This document shows, piece after piece, positions 27,201 through 36,100 of a DNA stretch of 64,000 bases (position 1 is the stretch's first letter; every line of letters begins with the position of its first letter). A model generated the notes under the pieces. That model was not told the origin of the DNA. It searched no databases and saw only the letters and a list, made by a program, of their open reading frames with translations. The stretch is from the NCBI GenBank assembly GCA_013398055.1, contig VZRS01012522.1, forward strand, positions 62,001 to 126,000, in the 5' to 3' direction. The position numbers and the translations under genes are program-made. The stretch comes from Ifrita kowaldi (Eukaryota > Chordata > Aves > Passeriformes > Cinclosomatidae).

Positions 27201-30200
27201 TCTCCTCTGGAAGCTTAGGGCACCGCCAGGGATCCCTTCCACTGACTGCAAAGATGTGTCTGGAAATCAGTGCTCCCACAGGAGGGGGGAGGTCTCTGTG
27301 TGCTGCTGGCTGTGGCTGTTTCATTGCCAGGAGTTTGCTTCCATGCTCATCCTCCCTGTCACTCCTTTGGCCAGACAGGATTTGATCTCCTCATGAGGGT
27401 TGCTTATTTTACTGTTCTCAAAAACTTACATCAAAACTTCCTTAAGCTGAAGGGAAGAACAAGGCCCACTGATGGGACAGACTCACCCCTCATGGAGTCT
27501 CTGGTTTTCCTCCCTTCTTTGCAGCTGTGACAATGTTCAAGTCTTGGATCCATGTTCTTGATGCTGATAAACCATTTACCCTTCTTGTTTCTAACAGATT
27601 TGGGACAAAACAAGCTTGGAATGTTTGAAAGTATTAACGGGACATACTGGCTCAGTTCTTTGTCTGCAATATGATGAAAGAGTTATTGTAACTGGATCTT
27701 CAGATTCTACAGTGAGGTGGGTGTTAAGTTCTTGCATAGAAATAATTTGAGTATCAGGGCTGGGAATATTTTCAATAATTTCTAAATATCAGAAAACATC
27801 CCTAAGATGAATGTGATATTTGTATTCCAGAAGCAAGATACTCATACTTGGCAAAGCATCGTATTAAATAATTTTTTTTCCCAAATCCCCTTTGTTCTTT
27901 TAGCATTAGGAATTTTGAAGGAATATGACCTAAGGGATTCAAGGCATATCCTGAAGTTTTGGAGTGGCTGATGGCCAACTATACAATAATTTCTTCAGTT
28001 AGGGTTTCTCGTACTGCCCTCTGACATCTCGTAGTCGTGACTGTTACTGAGAGGGTGTTCAGTACCCAGGAGCACTGCCTGACTGCAGTTCTGCTGGCAC
28101 TGAGGACGCTTCCAGCACCATCTTCCTGCCTTCCCCAAGCCCTGCCAGGGCTTAGCCAGCCAGAGCTCTCCCTTAGAGACCAGAGCAGGCTTGTGCATGT
28201 GCCTGTTCATGTTCATGCCCTGCAGAGCCATCAGCTTCCCCTGGGTAACGCTGTTCTGTCCCGCAGAGTCTGGGATGTAAACACAGGTGAAGTTCTGAAC
28301 ACGCTGATCCACCACAACGAGGCCGTGCTGCATTTGCGGTTCAGCAACGGGCTGATGGTGACGTGCTCCAAGGACAGGTCCATCGCCGTGTGGGACATGG
28401 CCTCCCCCACGGACATCACCCTGCGCCGCGTCCTGGTGGGACACCGGGCGGCCGTCAACGTGGTGGACTTCGATGACAAGTACATCGTGTCAGCCTCGGG
28501 GGACAGGACCATCAAGGCAAGTGGCAGAGCTCTGCTCCAGGGCTGCGTGGCTCCCAGGAAAAGCCTTGGAGCAGCTGAGGGGTTCAGGAGCAGTTCTGGC
28601 CCGTGCCTTTCTGGTGTCTCTCAGTGAGCAGCGTCCTCTCGCCGGCTGCTGATGACTTTGGGCACACAACTGCACTGGAATATTTTCATGGCTTCTGTTG
28701 TACAGCTGCAGAAAAGCAAAGCCCGTTTGCTGTTTGAACTCCTAGTCTCGAGATCAGTTGCTCTGTTAAATGTGGCACATCCTGTGCCGTTTTGCAGTGG
28801 TATTTTTAATTTCACTTGGCAGTTCTGTCCAGACATGAAATTCCTCAGCAGTGCCTTTCCTCACCACGCCTTCCCAGCAGCTCAGCCGGGCTGTGCCATG
28901 TCTGAAGGATTCAGAGGCTGGATTTGAAGGCTGTAACATACCAGAAGATTTGAGTTACCCAGAGTGCGCTAATATAACAAAGGCATTTCCACCCTGCCCT
29001 CTCTGAACCAGAGCTGCCTTAGCCTGGGCCAAGAAGTTCTTGGCAGTTCCATGTCCAAATCTCTGCCAGAGATCCTGCTGCACTCTGTGTTGGAAAATGA
29101 GCCACTTGATACTCTGCATTACGACTTCAATTACAGTTCATTAAAAATGGGCAAAGTTGATTGAATCCTTTAATGTTAAGACCAAGCTTAAAGGCCACGT
29201 TCGGACCTTCTCTTACTAAAATCTTCCTAGTAATTTATTTGGTAAAAAATGTGAGAGTTTTGTGTTTGATAACGCCATTCTTAAAAATGATTCTTAACTT
29301 ACCAAGTGTAATCAAATTTTTGAAATCATTTGGAGCAGTCTCTGCCACCCGAAAATATTTTATATACAACCCCCAGCTCTTCTCAGTGCCACAGCCGTGC
29401 CTGTGGCTCTGTCACTGCTGGGTCCCCTCTGGTGCCCGGGCCCTGCTCTTTGCTTCTAAAGATGCTCTGTGGGTTTTCACTGCTCTGTCCAGCAGAGCTC
29501 AGCCTCAGGCCCTCTGTCTGTGAATTCATAGTGGCTTCTCCTGCAGTGCAGAAGCCCTGTTTGGCACAGCTCTCAGGGGTTTGTCCCGTGTCCCCAGGTG
29601 TGGAGCACCAGCACGTGCGAGTTTGTGCGGACCCTGAACGGGCACAAGCGCGGCATCGCCTGCCTGCAGTACCGGGACCGGCTCGTGGTCAGTGGCTCCT
29701 CAGACAACACCATCAGGTGGGTGCCACGAGCTGCTGGCCCTGAGTAACAGGGGCCTTCTGACCTGAAAACAGCTTTTCTCTGCACTTGGATGCTGCAAAA
29801 CTTCCTTGGCATGGCTTGCTGTTGCAGCAGGTGGTTTATGAATGGGGCTCACCTCAGCGTGGGAGTAAACATTTCACAACCCTGTGGAAGAGTGGGACAC
29901 TGAGGTTTCAAAGTGAACAAAACCTCTTATCTGCTGCTGTATCACCTTGTCCTCTGCTGGGAGAGATGGGGAAGACATTGATCTCTGGTTTTCCTATTTT
30001 CTGAATTCCTAATCAATGGTTTACAGAGAATAGAAAAAATTTGTTAGAATTTCCCAGAATAACACATATCTGAGCTTTACTTGCCTGTGCCTTTGTTCAC
30101 ATTAATTCTGGTATATGTACTGCAGCTGCTCTCAATGACACACCTTTATAAGCAAAGTACATACCTCCCACAGCAAACCAGGCTGGAGATGCTTAACCCT

Positions 30201-32513
30201 GGGTGTGGGAATCAGCCTTTCTCCTGTGTTCTCCCCAGGCTCTGGGACATTGAATGTGGTGCCTGTTTAAGAGTATTAGAAGGCCACGAAGAGCTGGTTC
30301 GGTGCATCAGGTTCGACAACAAGAGGATTGTTAGTGGAGCCTATGATGGGTAGGTTTGAAAGCAGTTCTGAAAGGTTTTGCCTTTCTCTTGTGGGGCTCT
30401 CAGGAGTCTTCACACCATTTCTGTGGGGCTGAGGGCAGGACTCCCCTCCATGAGCACCTCTGGCTTGTGCAGTGTCTGCAGGGCGTTGTGGATTCTCCAT
30501 TTCTTCCTCTGCCTGGAGAACTAATGAAAACAGTTGTGGAACTGGGTTTGTCTGTAGCCTTTTATTTGGGGTCAGTGTCTGCCTGGGGTTGGTGGGCCCA
30601 GCTTCATTCCCACATTCCAGAGGGGTCTGTGTGTGCATTGTCAGCTTGTCTGTCACAGCCATCACTGAATGGCCGCTGCAAGGAAACACAAAACTACCTG
30701 GCTTTTACAAGCTCGAGCATTAGTATTTCTCACAATGTGCTTGATCCTGGGGAACTGGCTATAGGGAAAACCTGGCAAGCTTTCCAGGGTTTTGGATGTT
30801 ATTTTCTGTGCTTTCATAATGATTGTCTTCTCTTGCTTTCAGCAAAATTAAAGTTTGGGACTTGCAAGCTGCTCTTGACCCTCGTGCCCCAGCAAGTACG
30901 TTATGCTTGCGTACGTTAGTGGTAAGTAAAAATGAATTAATTTGGGGTTGTCTGGGGTGTTTTCGTGCATTATTGTGCAATAGGTGGGAATTGTCAGGAT
31001 GGTTTATGAAGTCTAGAGTGCTTAAGAATGAAGAAAAATGTATTGTCATATCCTGAATGATTTGCATCTGAGCTTAAATAAAAGATCAAGTTTTTCTGGT
31101 GTGAGATTCTCAGATACTCTTAAAAGAAAAAGAAATCATCATGATACTGTATCAAATCACTCTGGGTATTGGTGTGTTTCCCTAATATCTCTGTAGGGCT
31201 GGTTTTAAATTTCCTCTTATTAAAAAGGGGGCAAGAATTTTGTGAGCCTTTCCCAAGCTTTTCTGGTAACCCTTCACTATGGAAGGAAGAGCTGGGAAGG
31301 GGGAAGGGAGGCTGAGTCCAGCAGATTGCCACGGGAGCTCTCAGCCCCTCAGAGGACTGTCACATTTAAGGCTTAAGTTGCTTAAGTTGTATTTTTCTTT
31401 GTAATGAGGGGTTTGGCTTGTGACAGCAGACTTAATCAAAAATAGATGGGAGAAAGAATTCCTTGTTCTTTTCACCCAAATGTGTGTGGAATTTTACTTC
31501 AGGAGTCAGTTTGACAAGCCTGTAGGAACTCAGAGTCCTTGACTGTAGGTGACGCACGTGCTTGGTCTTCCCAACACCTGGGGAAGTGCTTGTGTGGCTG
31601 GAAATGCTTCTCCTTTCTCTTTCTCTTCGCTAGTCTTGGTACAGAGATAAGATTTAACTGTTCTTTTATTTAGTTTCAGTGAACAAGTTGTTTCTGTATT
31701 CTGTGGGTATCCTGTAGCTCAGGTTGGAGTTTGGGATCACTCTGCCAGCTTGGGTTAGTTCTCCAATACAGGCAGTGTCCTCCCTTTAAATTTAATGAGA
31801 ATGGGTAAGCAGGACTAAGGGGAGAGCCTTTTCTGGGCTTCTTGGTGCCACTCTGAGATGTGTTGGAAGAGCTGCTGGAGCATGTACTCCCCTTCTTACG
31901 GCAGCGTTTGAATTCCTGGCTGGTGTGCGAGCCCTGAGGATCCTCTCAGCAGGGTGGAGCTGTGATGGGCTCTTCTGGGGCTGCACAAAACCAGAATCAG
32001 CACAGAATTCTGCAGGAGAAGGAGCCCTGGCAGAGCATCAGTGCCGGCCAGGGGCAAAAATTGCTGCTCCTTGGTGGACAGGCAGCTTCTGTCTGGAATA
32101 ATCTCAGCCTGTGCCTGGGCTGGCCCCACCGAGGGAGGCTCAGGGTACAGCACTGGATTTGGGAGCCGTGTGTTTTCTGTAAAGAATTCACATACAAAAG
32201 CAGCTTTCCTTAAATCTGTGTGTAATTATGAAGGTTTTTTAGTCAGCACAGCAGAATTGGAGCACGCTTCGTGTGTCCAGATACCTGTGTGATACCAGTG
32301 CTCTGCAGTGTTTCCCTCTTGCCTTGCTGACTGCTTGCCTCTTGCCCACAGGAACATTCAGGACGTGTCTTTAGGCTCCAGTTTGATGAATTTCAGATCA
32401 TTAGTAGTTCCCATGACGATACAATTCTGATTTGGGATTTCTTAAATGTGCCACCGAGTGCCCAGAACGAGACCCGCTCTCCATCTAGAACATACACCTA
32501 CATCTCCAGATAA
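9219..32513 (+). CDS. FBXW11: FBXW11 (beta-TrCP2), F-box/WD40 substrate receptor; 11 coding exons, 5' end outside the window
   Basis: Joined exons 9219-9281, 10370-10595, 15315-15501, 16269-16359, 26936-27073, 27598-27716, 28267-28516, 29598-29716, 30239-30349, 30843-30921 and 32352-32513 read without a stop or frameshift for 514 residues, then TAA. Order: N-terminal tail (1-43), D/dimerisation region (about 44-92), F-box (about 97-145), linker (to 189), seven WD40 repeats (about 200-500) and the C-terminus ending RTYTYISR. The family binds SKP1 through the F-box and phosphodegrons on the propeller, feeding substrates to the CUL1-RBX1 ligase in cytoplasm and nucleus. FBXW11 rather than its paralogue BTRC is called from [20 protein letters not shown] and the [10 protein letters not shown] tail (BTRC, from memory, has [20 protein letters not shown] and another tail). 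The initiating exon, known in mammals to encode about 15 residues, is upstream of the window. Introns range from about 0.5 to 10.6 kb. Confidence 0.98.
9282..10369 (+). other. FBXW11: FBXW11 intron after the cassette exon (1.09 kb)
   Basis: GT-AG intron. The only structure noticed is a short interstitial telomere-type run at 10033-10052. The last 160 bases before the acceptor are strongly AT-rich. Confidence 0.9.
10033..10052 (+). repeat. Interstitial telomere-type repeat, 3.3 units of TTAGGG
   Basis: GGGTTAGGGTTAGGGTTAGG without error, in the intron about 320 bp before the D-domain exon. Flanking sequence is ordinary intron. Confidence 0.9.
10370..10595 (+). CDS. FBXW11: FBXW11 exon with the D (dimerisation) domain
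   Basis: 226 bp, acceptor caaccccag, donor gtaaag, ending one base into a Glu codon. It starts [18 protein letters not shown] and continues into [15 protein letters not shown] and the [12 protein letters not shown] segment. In beta-TrCP proteins this helical D region mediates homo- and heterodimerisation just before the F-box. It appears intact, with no length change against the family. Confidence 0.97.
12056..12480 (-). mobile_element. CR1 LINE 3' portion, antisense
   Basis: It begins with a CR1 3' end in reverse complement ('cacagagtcattagggctgg', 'cagcccatcgagtcccag') and runs through the standard antisense landmarks ('gggatgggcactccaaacct', 'tttctccaggctgagcccc'). It lies inside the intron before the F-box exon and is 5'-truncated near 12480. 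Confidence 0.85.
12842..12945 (+). mobile_element. Short CR1 3' end, sense
   Basis: 'gttggaattgatgatccttg' and 'gggtcccttccaactcagga' then 'tattccatgatgcc' are the terminal bases of a sense CR1 with a degenerate 8-bp tail. Only about 100 bp remain. Confidence 0.75.
14795..15080 (-). mobile_element. CR1 fragment, antisense, lacking the 3' tip
   Basis: It starts at the internal landmark 'agccccttcagacactggca', followed by 'ccttctccaggctgaacgtt', 'cccagctctcccagcctggc' and 'ggatctgctccagtccctgt'. The usual 'ggttggaagggacc' end is absent, so the copy is broken at both ends. Confidence 0.75.
15315..15501 (+). CDS. FBXW11: FBXW11 F-box exon
   Basis: 187 bp, acceptor tttctttgtag, donor gtaagt. It encodes the F-box core [18 protein letters not shown] followed by [13 protein letters not shown] and [16 protein letters not shown]-box hallmarks are present: the hydrophobic I/L pattern of helix 1, the LDARSL turn, the VCKEW motif and the downstream LWKKL. 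This surface docks SKP1. The exon ends two bases into the Trp codon of RRGW, completed by the first G of the next exon. Confidence 0.97.
15502..16268 (+). other. FBXW11: FBXW11 intron between F-box and linker exons (0.77 kb)
   Basis: GT-AG intron (gtaagt to tctttctag) with no repeat or gene recognised. Confidence 0.9.
16269..16359 (+). CDS. FBXW11: FBXW11 linker exon between F-box and propeller
   Basis: 91 bp, acceptor tctttctag, donor gtaggt. It encodes [19 protein letters not shown] then [11 protein letters not shown], the rigid linker that positions the WD40 propeller relative to SKP1-CUL1. It ends in phase 0, and the next coding exon is 10.6 kb away. Confidence 0.96.
16360..26935 (+). 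other. FBXW11: Largest FBXW11 intron (10.6 kb)
   Basis: GT-AG intron separating the linker exon from the WD40 exons. It contains one sense CR1 copy (about 21066-21715) and a 13-A run (17936-17948). No alternative exon that joins in phase was recognised; the Cys-rich open frame directly after 16359 is intron read-through. Confidence 0.85.
21066..21715 (+). mobile_element. CR1 LINE 3' portion, sense, in the large intron
   Basis: Landmarks in order: 'ggctggagagcagcccctgg', 'agggacctgggggtgctggt', 'tgagtcagcagtgcctggag', 'cacgcgaggagcggctgagg', 'ggttcttccccagagggtgc' and the end 'gatgatccttgtggatccct' with 'gaggatactcagtgactctg'. The antisense fragment at 55883-55959 appears to be the same subfamily. 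Confidence 0.85.
26936..27073 (+). CDS. FBXW11: FBXW11 exon, propeller entry and WD40 repeat 1
   Basis: 138 bp (46 codons), phase 0 on both sides, acceptor tgccctcag, donor gtgagc. It encodes [18 protein letters not shown] then [17 protein letters not shown] and SGLRDNSIK. The Tyr of LQYDD and Arg of GLRD match positions that contact phosphodegrons in beta-TrCP structures (family knowledge). NLQRIQC and RDNSIK fit FBXW11 better than BTRC. Confidence 0.97.
27598..27716 (+). CDS. FBXW11: FBXW11 exon, end of WD40 repeat 1 and repeat 2
   Basis: 119 bp, acceptor tttctaacag, donor gtgggt. It encodes [19 protein letters not shown] then [19 protein letters not shown]. The GH dipeptide, the Ser of GHTGS and the Ser of GSSDS are conserved; both serines contact the degron phosphates in the family. 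The exon ends two bases into an Arg codon. Confidence 0.97.
28267..28516 (+). CDS. FBXW11: FBXW11 exon, WD40 repeats 3 and 4; GC splice donor
   Basis: 250 bp, the largest coding exon, acceptor tcccgcag. It encodes [56 protein letters not shown] and SASGDRTIK. The open frame must join to GTG at 29598, which places the donor at AAG|GCAAGT: a GC rather than GT donor with otherwise perfect consensus. The Pro of MASPTD (28406-28408) is the residue I recall from BTRC; mammalian FBXW11 has Ala there by memory. Confidence 0.96.
28517..28522 (+). promoter_or_regulatory. Non-canonical GC 5' splice site (GC-AG intron)
   Basis: The exon end AAG is followed by gcaagt. No GT within a few bases would keep the WD40 frame (ATC AAG | GTG TGG). 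The downstream acceptor gtccccag at 29597 is standard. GC-AG introns are a known minor U2-type class and usually have, as here, a strong AG|GCAAGT match. Confidence 0.85.
29598..29716 (+). CDS. FBXW11: FBXW11 exon, WD40 repeat 5
   Basis: 119 bp, acceptor gtccccag, donor gtgggt. It encodes [19 protein letters not shown] then [19 protein letters not shown], ending two bases into Arg. The Arg of GHKRG is a phosphodegron contact in the family. VWSTSTC (not VWNTSTC) separates FBXW11 from BTRC. Confidence 0.97.
30239..30349 (+). CDS. FBXW11: FBXW11 exon, WD40 repeat 6
   Basis: 111 bp, acceptor ttctccccag, donor gtaggt. It encodes [19 protein letters not shown] then [18 protein letters not shown]. 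The Arg of LVRC and the Tyr of GAYDG are degron-contact positions in the family. It ends two bases into Gly, completed by the next exon. Confidence 0.97.
30843..30921 (+). CDS. FBXW11: FBXW11 exon, WD40 repeat 6-7 junction
   Basis: 79 bp, acceptor ttgctttcag, donor gtaagt. It encodes [18 protein letters not shown] then TLCLRTLV, ending phase 0. [13 protein letters not shown] is FBXW11-type; BTRC has [13 protein letters not shown] by memory. Confidence 0.97.
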
Positions 32514-32540
32514 CAGTCTGCACTTTACTGCCCTCAGAAG
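32352..32540 (+). CDS. FBXW11: FBXW11 last coding exon, WD40 repeat 7 and C-terminus, stop at 32511-32513
   Basis: Acceptor tcttgcccacag. 53 codons encode [38 protein letters not shown] and the tail [12 protein letters not shown], then TAA. The Arg of HSGRV is a degron contact. The exon continues 27 nt past the stop and ends CTCAGAAG|gtaagg, a good donor, so the 3' UTR is itself spliced. The last junction is within about 50 nt of the stop and is not expected to trigger nonsense-mediated decay. Confidence 0.96.
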
Positions 32541-35077
32541 GTAAGGCTCCCTTGTTTGTTGTATCTGGGAAATGTCTGAAATGTTCCCTCTGCCTGCAGC
32601 TTGGCTTAGTCAAACAAGCTGAGGTTTTCCTTAAGAAAATAAAACCTTTCTGTGCCACTCCTTTCCCTATGTAGTCTTTGTGTGGTCATGCTGCAGCATG
32701 TCCTGTCGGCTTCCCCCTCCTATAATCCCTCCTGGTCATAACTGTGTGTTCAGGCATGTTAGAGAGAGCTGTCATGTATTCCCAGCATTCCTGGGAATCG
32801 AGGAGACTCGGTGTATGGCACAGGCATTCTGGCTGTCCCATGAAATGGGAGCTGTTCGGAGCTCTCCGTGTCCCTGCTGGCCGTGGGGAGCTGTGCAAGG
32901 AGCAGTGCAGGGCCTCTGCAGGGGTCTGAGCCTCGGGCAGGAGCCGCAGCTCCGTGAGAAGCACAAGTGGCAGGGGAAGCTCTCAGAGCTCACCAGCACA
33001 GCTCAGAGCTGAACGAAACAGAGCCCAGCAACTCGCTGTACTTTGGTTTCCAGTCACTGCAGTCGCTGCCCAAAGCCCTTTGTTGGGAGTGTGGATTCTT
33101 TTCCTCTCTGTTGCTGCCAACAGTTGCACTTCAAAATACACCTGTGAGTGCTGGGGCTTGGGAACACAGGCACTGCCCTTCCAAAGCACAGCAGGCTCTG
33201 CCAGTGCTTCCAAGGACCTGGAGACATCACAACAAGAGGAGCTGGGAGTGACATTGCCCCAACAGGAAGGATTTATTTTATTTGAAGTAGATAATGAATA
33301 GTGTGCTTAAACATGGTGTGGAAAGCCTTCCTGTAAGAAGGGATTTTCGTTGTCTCTCTGGATACATCTGTCCCTGCTGTGGCAATGTGCTCCTCAGGTT
33401 TTTGCACTTCTGCAGGATCTCTGCATCTGGCTAGGAAATCCCTTCCCCTGTGCAGACACACTTCGAGGTGCTCCTGCTTAAAGAAGAGTTTTCTTTCACC
33501 TCAGGAAGCGTTGGCTGCCTTCCCTGCTACTGAACTCCTTTTAAAAACGCCAGGGCAGTGCCCTCTCTGGGTCTGACACTTGGATCTGTTGGCACACAGC
33601 TTTGCAGGGAGGCTCTGAGCCAGCAGTTGGCCATTGCCAGGCTGAGCTGCCTCTCAGCATTCCTGTGATCAGGCCCTGCAGTAAGGAAGAGCTCTGATGC
33701 TGTGAACATGAGCCCCGTGCAGAATCCCACTGAACCCTTCCCCTCACAGCAGGTTTTAAGAGCCCTGCTGCAGGGGTGGCTCAGGGAAGCTCAGGGACTG
33801 CCTGGGGCGGCACAGGGACAGCTGGGATTTGCCAGGGCAGTGGGAGATGCCTTTGGCAGGGGCTTCTGCTGCTCACATGCTGCACACTTGGCACTTGTGC
33901 ACAGCTCAGTCTGCCTGGCCCGGGAGGCACAGCTGGGACCATGCAGCCCCTCATCCTGGGAGCTGTTGGTGTTGGTAATGACAGTCCCTGAACTGCTATT
34001 TCCTCTACTGCAGAGATGCTGTGATGTCACTTTTTGACAGGTTTGTCTGACTTCAGAATCCAAAAAACCTAAATCTATATAAAATTATGGTCAAACAGTT
34101 AATATTTCATCATGACATTTAATGAAACAGTTTTATAAGCTTTCAGACATCACAGTCTTGTGAATTTTGAAGCAGCCCTGCACACGTTTTTACAGGGTTT
34201 GCAATGTGAGGCTCTTCAAAGTGGATCATTTTTGACAGTCCTGGCAGTTGGCTGTGAGAGTTTTATTGCTTTCTGTTGAATTCCTGTTGTTTATTGTAAC
34301 ATGATAAAAATTGTTCCCATATGATAGTCTTAATATTCTGGTATTAAGCATTAGGCCTTGGGCTGAGGGAAGGGAAGTCGAGGGGAAGTGCCTAAGGATG
34401 TTTTAACCTTTCATGAGAATTTCATATCAGAAGAGGGAAGTTCTCCCTAGTCCATAAAGATGGTTTTGGGCAGTGGCAGGTAAAATCAAAGCTCAGATTT
34501 AATTACACTCAGACCTTACGCTGCCTCCAAGCTGATAATGGAGTCATTGGGCTGGAAAAGGTCATGGGAGTATCAAAGTATTTGAGGTTTTTGTGTGTTT
34601 CCCTAAAAGCTACTCTTGTATTAAAGCAGCTGAACTCACCTCCTGTGCAGAACTCTTGCTCTGCAGTGTGAGGAATAAAGGACAATCCCCGAGGTCACTG
34701 TTCCAGTGAACAACACCAGGGTTCGGGGGGCTGAGCTGGAGGGTCCCTGGCTGTGCCCACCAGGGCTGTGACTCTGCCTCTGTGGAAGGGAACTGCCTGT
34801 GGGTCACTGCCAGGGCCCAGGGCCGTGGAGAGCCTGGCTCTTGCTGCTGTGGAGCTCGGAGCACAGCCCAGAGCCCCTGGGGGCAGCTCCCCTGCAGGAA
34901 GGGCTGCAGTGGGCAGTGGTGGCCAGCAGCCCTCACTGTGCTGCACCAGTGTCACCTCCTGCTCGTGCTCCCCCTTCCCCCTCAGCCTGGATGCAAAGGC
35001 TGCTGAGGGCCTGAGCACCTCTAGATGCTGTTTGCTCTGTGCCTCCTCTCAGTTCACTTGTCTTTTGTCTTTTTCAG
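32541..35077 (+). other. FBXW11: Intron within the FBXW11 3' UTR (2.5 kb)
   Basis: Donor gtaagg 27 nt after the stop; acceptor after a strong pyrimidine tract (tcttttgtctttttcag). No open frame or CR1 was recognised inside. Splicing changes only the UTR. Confidence 0.8.
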
Positions 35078-35821
35078 GGTTCCACAGTCTTGAACTACTG
35101 GATTTTTGGCTACTACATGCCTGAAGATGATTGACAGCTAAAGTCAGAATTGGTTCTAGATGCTGTGTTAGATGCAAAGCAGCACAATTCTATATCTAAA
35201 TTTCTTAATCTTTCCTGCTCTCAGTGGTCGTCTTTGAATTTGCTACAAATTCACTGACTTGGAGTAGATGAATTTCAGAAGCCTATCCTTCCCTGCTGTG
35301 AGAAATCCAAAGCTTCACATGTAAATTGTCCGTAGAAACTGAACTCTGATGGCTTGTTTTTCAGATATAAATCAGAAGTCAAGAAAGGACTTGGCCTAAT
35401 TTATATTGCTTTGCACTTTTGTCTGACTTTAAAGAAAAAAAAACATTCTCCAATGAAATTTGGGTGCCAAACACATGCCCAGAATGTACAGAGCTTTGCT
35501 TTCCAGTCACCACTGTCCTTTAGGTGTTCCCCATGGCAGGTTCAGAGCCCGTTCTGTTCCATAGGTGTACGTTGGACTCTTAGAAATATTTCTGAATTGC
35601 TCAGTAATATTTTTGGATTACAGTTTACTTGTTTCTGCACCAATAATTTCTTTTAAATTAAAGATTCCCTGTAATTCAGGCTAGGTTATCTGAGCTAGTT
35701 GTATAGCACTGTCTTTTCCTTTGCCCTGTGCTCTGTACTCGCCGTCCTGCGCTTCCTGATGTTTGCTGTAGTCCCCCCTCCTTCCCTGTGTGCTTCCCTC
35801 ATCTCGGATACTGTGTAAGCA

Positions 35822-35840
35822 TGTAGATACCTTGTACATA
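35822..35840 (+). promoter_or_regulatory. Two tandem Pumilio response elements in the 3' UTR
   Basis: TGTAGATA at 35822-35829 and TGTACATA at 35833-35840 both match the PUM1/PUM2 consensus UGUANAUA and are separated by 3 nt, on the sense strand of the FBXW11 3' UTR. PUM proteins usually promote deadenylation and repression of such mRNAs (family knowledge); action here is inferred. Confidence 0.6.
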
Positions 35841-36000
35841 CAGCAGAGCCTCTGGTGCCAGGCTCGGGATGTCCTGACACTACACACTAACACTCAGCGT
35901 GGTGGCACTTGGCAGCAGGACGTCCCAACCCCTGGCACTGGTGGTGACATGATTACCTAGACATTGTCTCTGCAAAAGGAGGTTTTCAGTATTCATTAGT

Positions 36001-36048
36001 TGGGTTTGTTTTTGTTTTTGGTTTTTTTTGTTTTGTTTTTTTTTTTTT
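36001..36048 (+). repeat. T-rich tract in the FBXW11 3' UTR
   Basis: Runs of T broken by single or double G, ending in about 15 T. In mRNA this is a U-rich element able to bind U-rich-binding proteins such as HuR or TIA-type proteins (inference), just upstream of the candidate ATTAAA at 36095. Confidence 0.8.
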
Positions 36049-36094
36049 AATGGGAACTACATATTTTAAAATGTAATTTCTAAACTTTTTAAAA

Positions 36095-36100
36095 ATTAAA
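36095..36100 (+). terminator. Possible proximal polyadenylation signal ATTAAA
   Basis: ATTAAA sits in an A/T-rich block right after a long T-rich tract and is followed by T-rich sequence (ttatgttctgtatcttatattttt), a plausible downstream element. Use would shorten the terminal exon to about 1.04 kb. A similar ATTAAA is at 35657-35662. Neither can be confirmed without 3'-end reads. Confidence 0.4.

Larger units (their letters stand above)
27074..32351 (+). other. FBXW11: Six short introns inside the WD40-coding part
   Basis: Introns of 524, 550, 1081, 522, 493 and 1430 bp lie at 27074-27597, 27717-28266, 28517-29597, 29717-30238, 30350-30842 and 30922-32351. All are GT-AG except 28517-29597, which is GC-AG. 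No repeat or RNA gene was recognised in them. Confidence 0.85.

Noticed and set aside
9219..32513. The gene as BTRC (beta-TrCP1)
   Set aside because: Diagnostic residues ([28 protein letters not shown]-terminal [10 protein letters not shown]) fit FBXW11, not BTRC.
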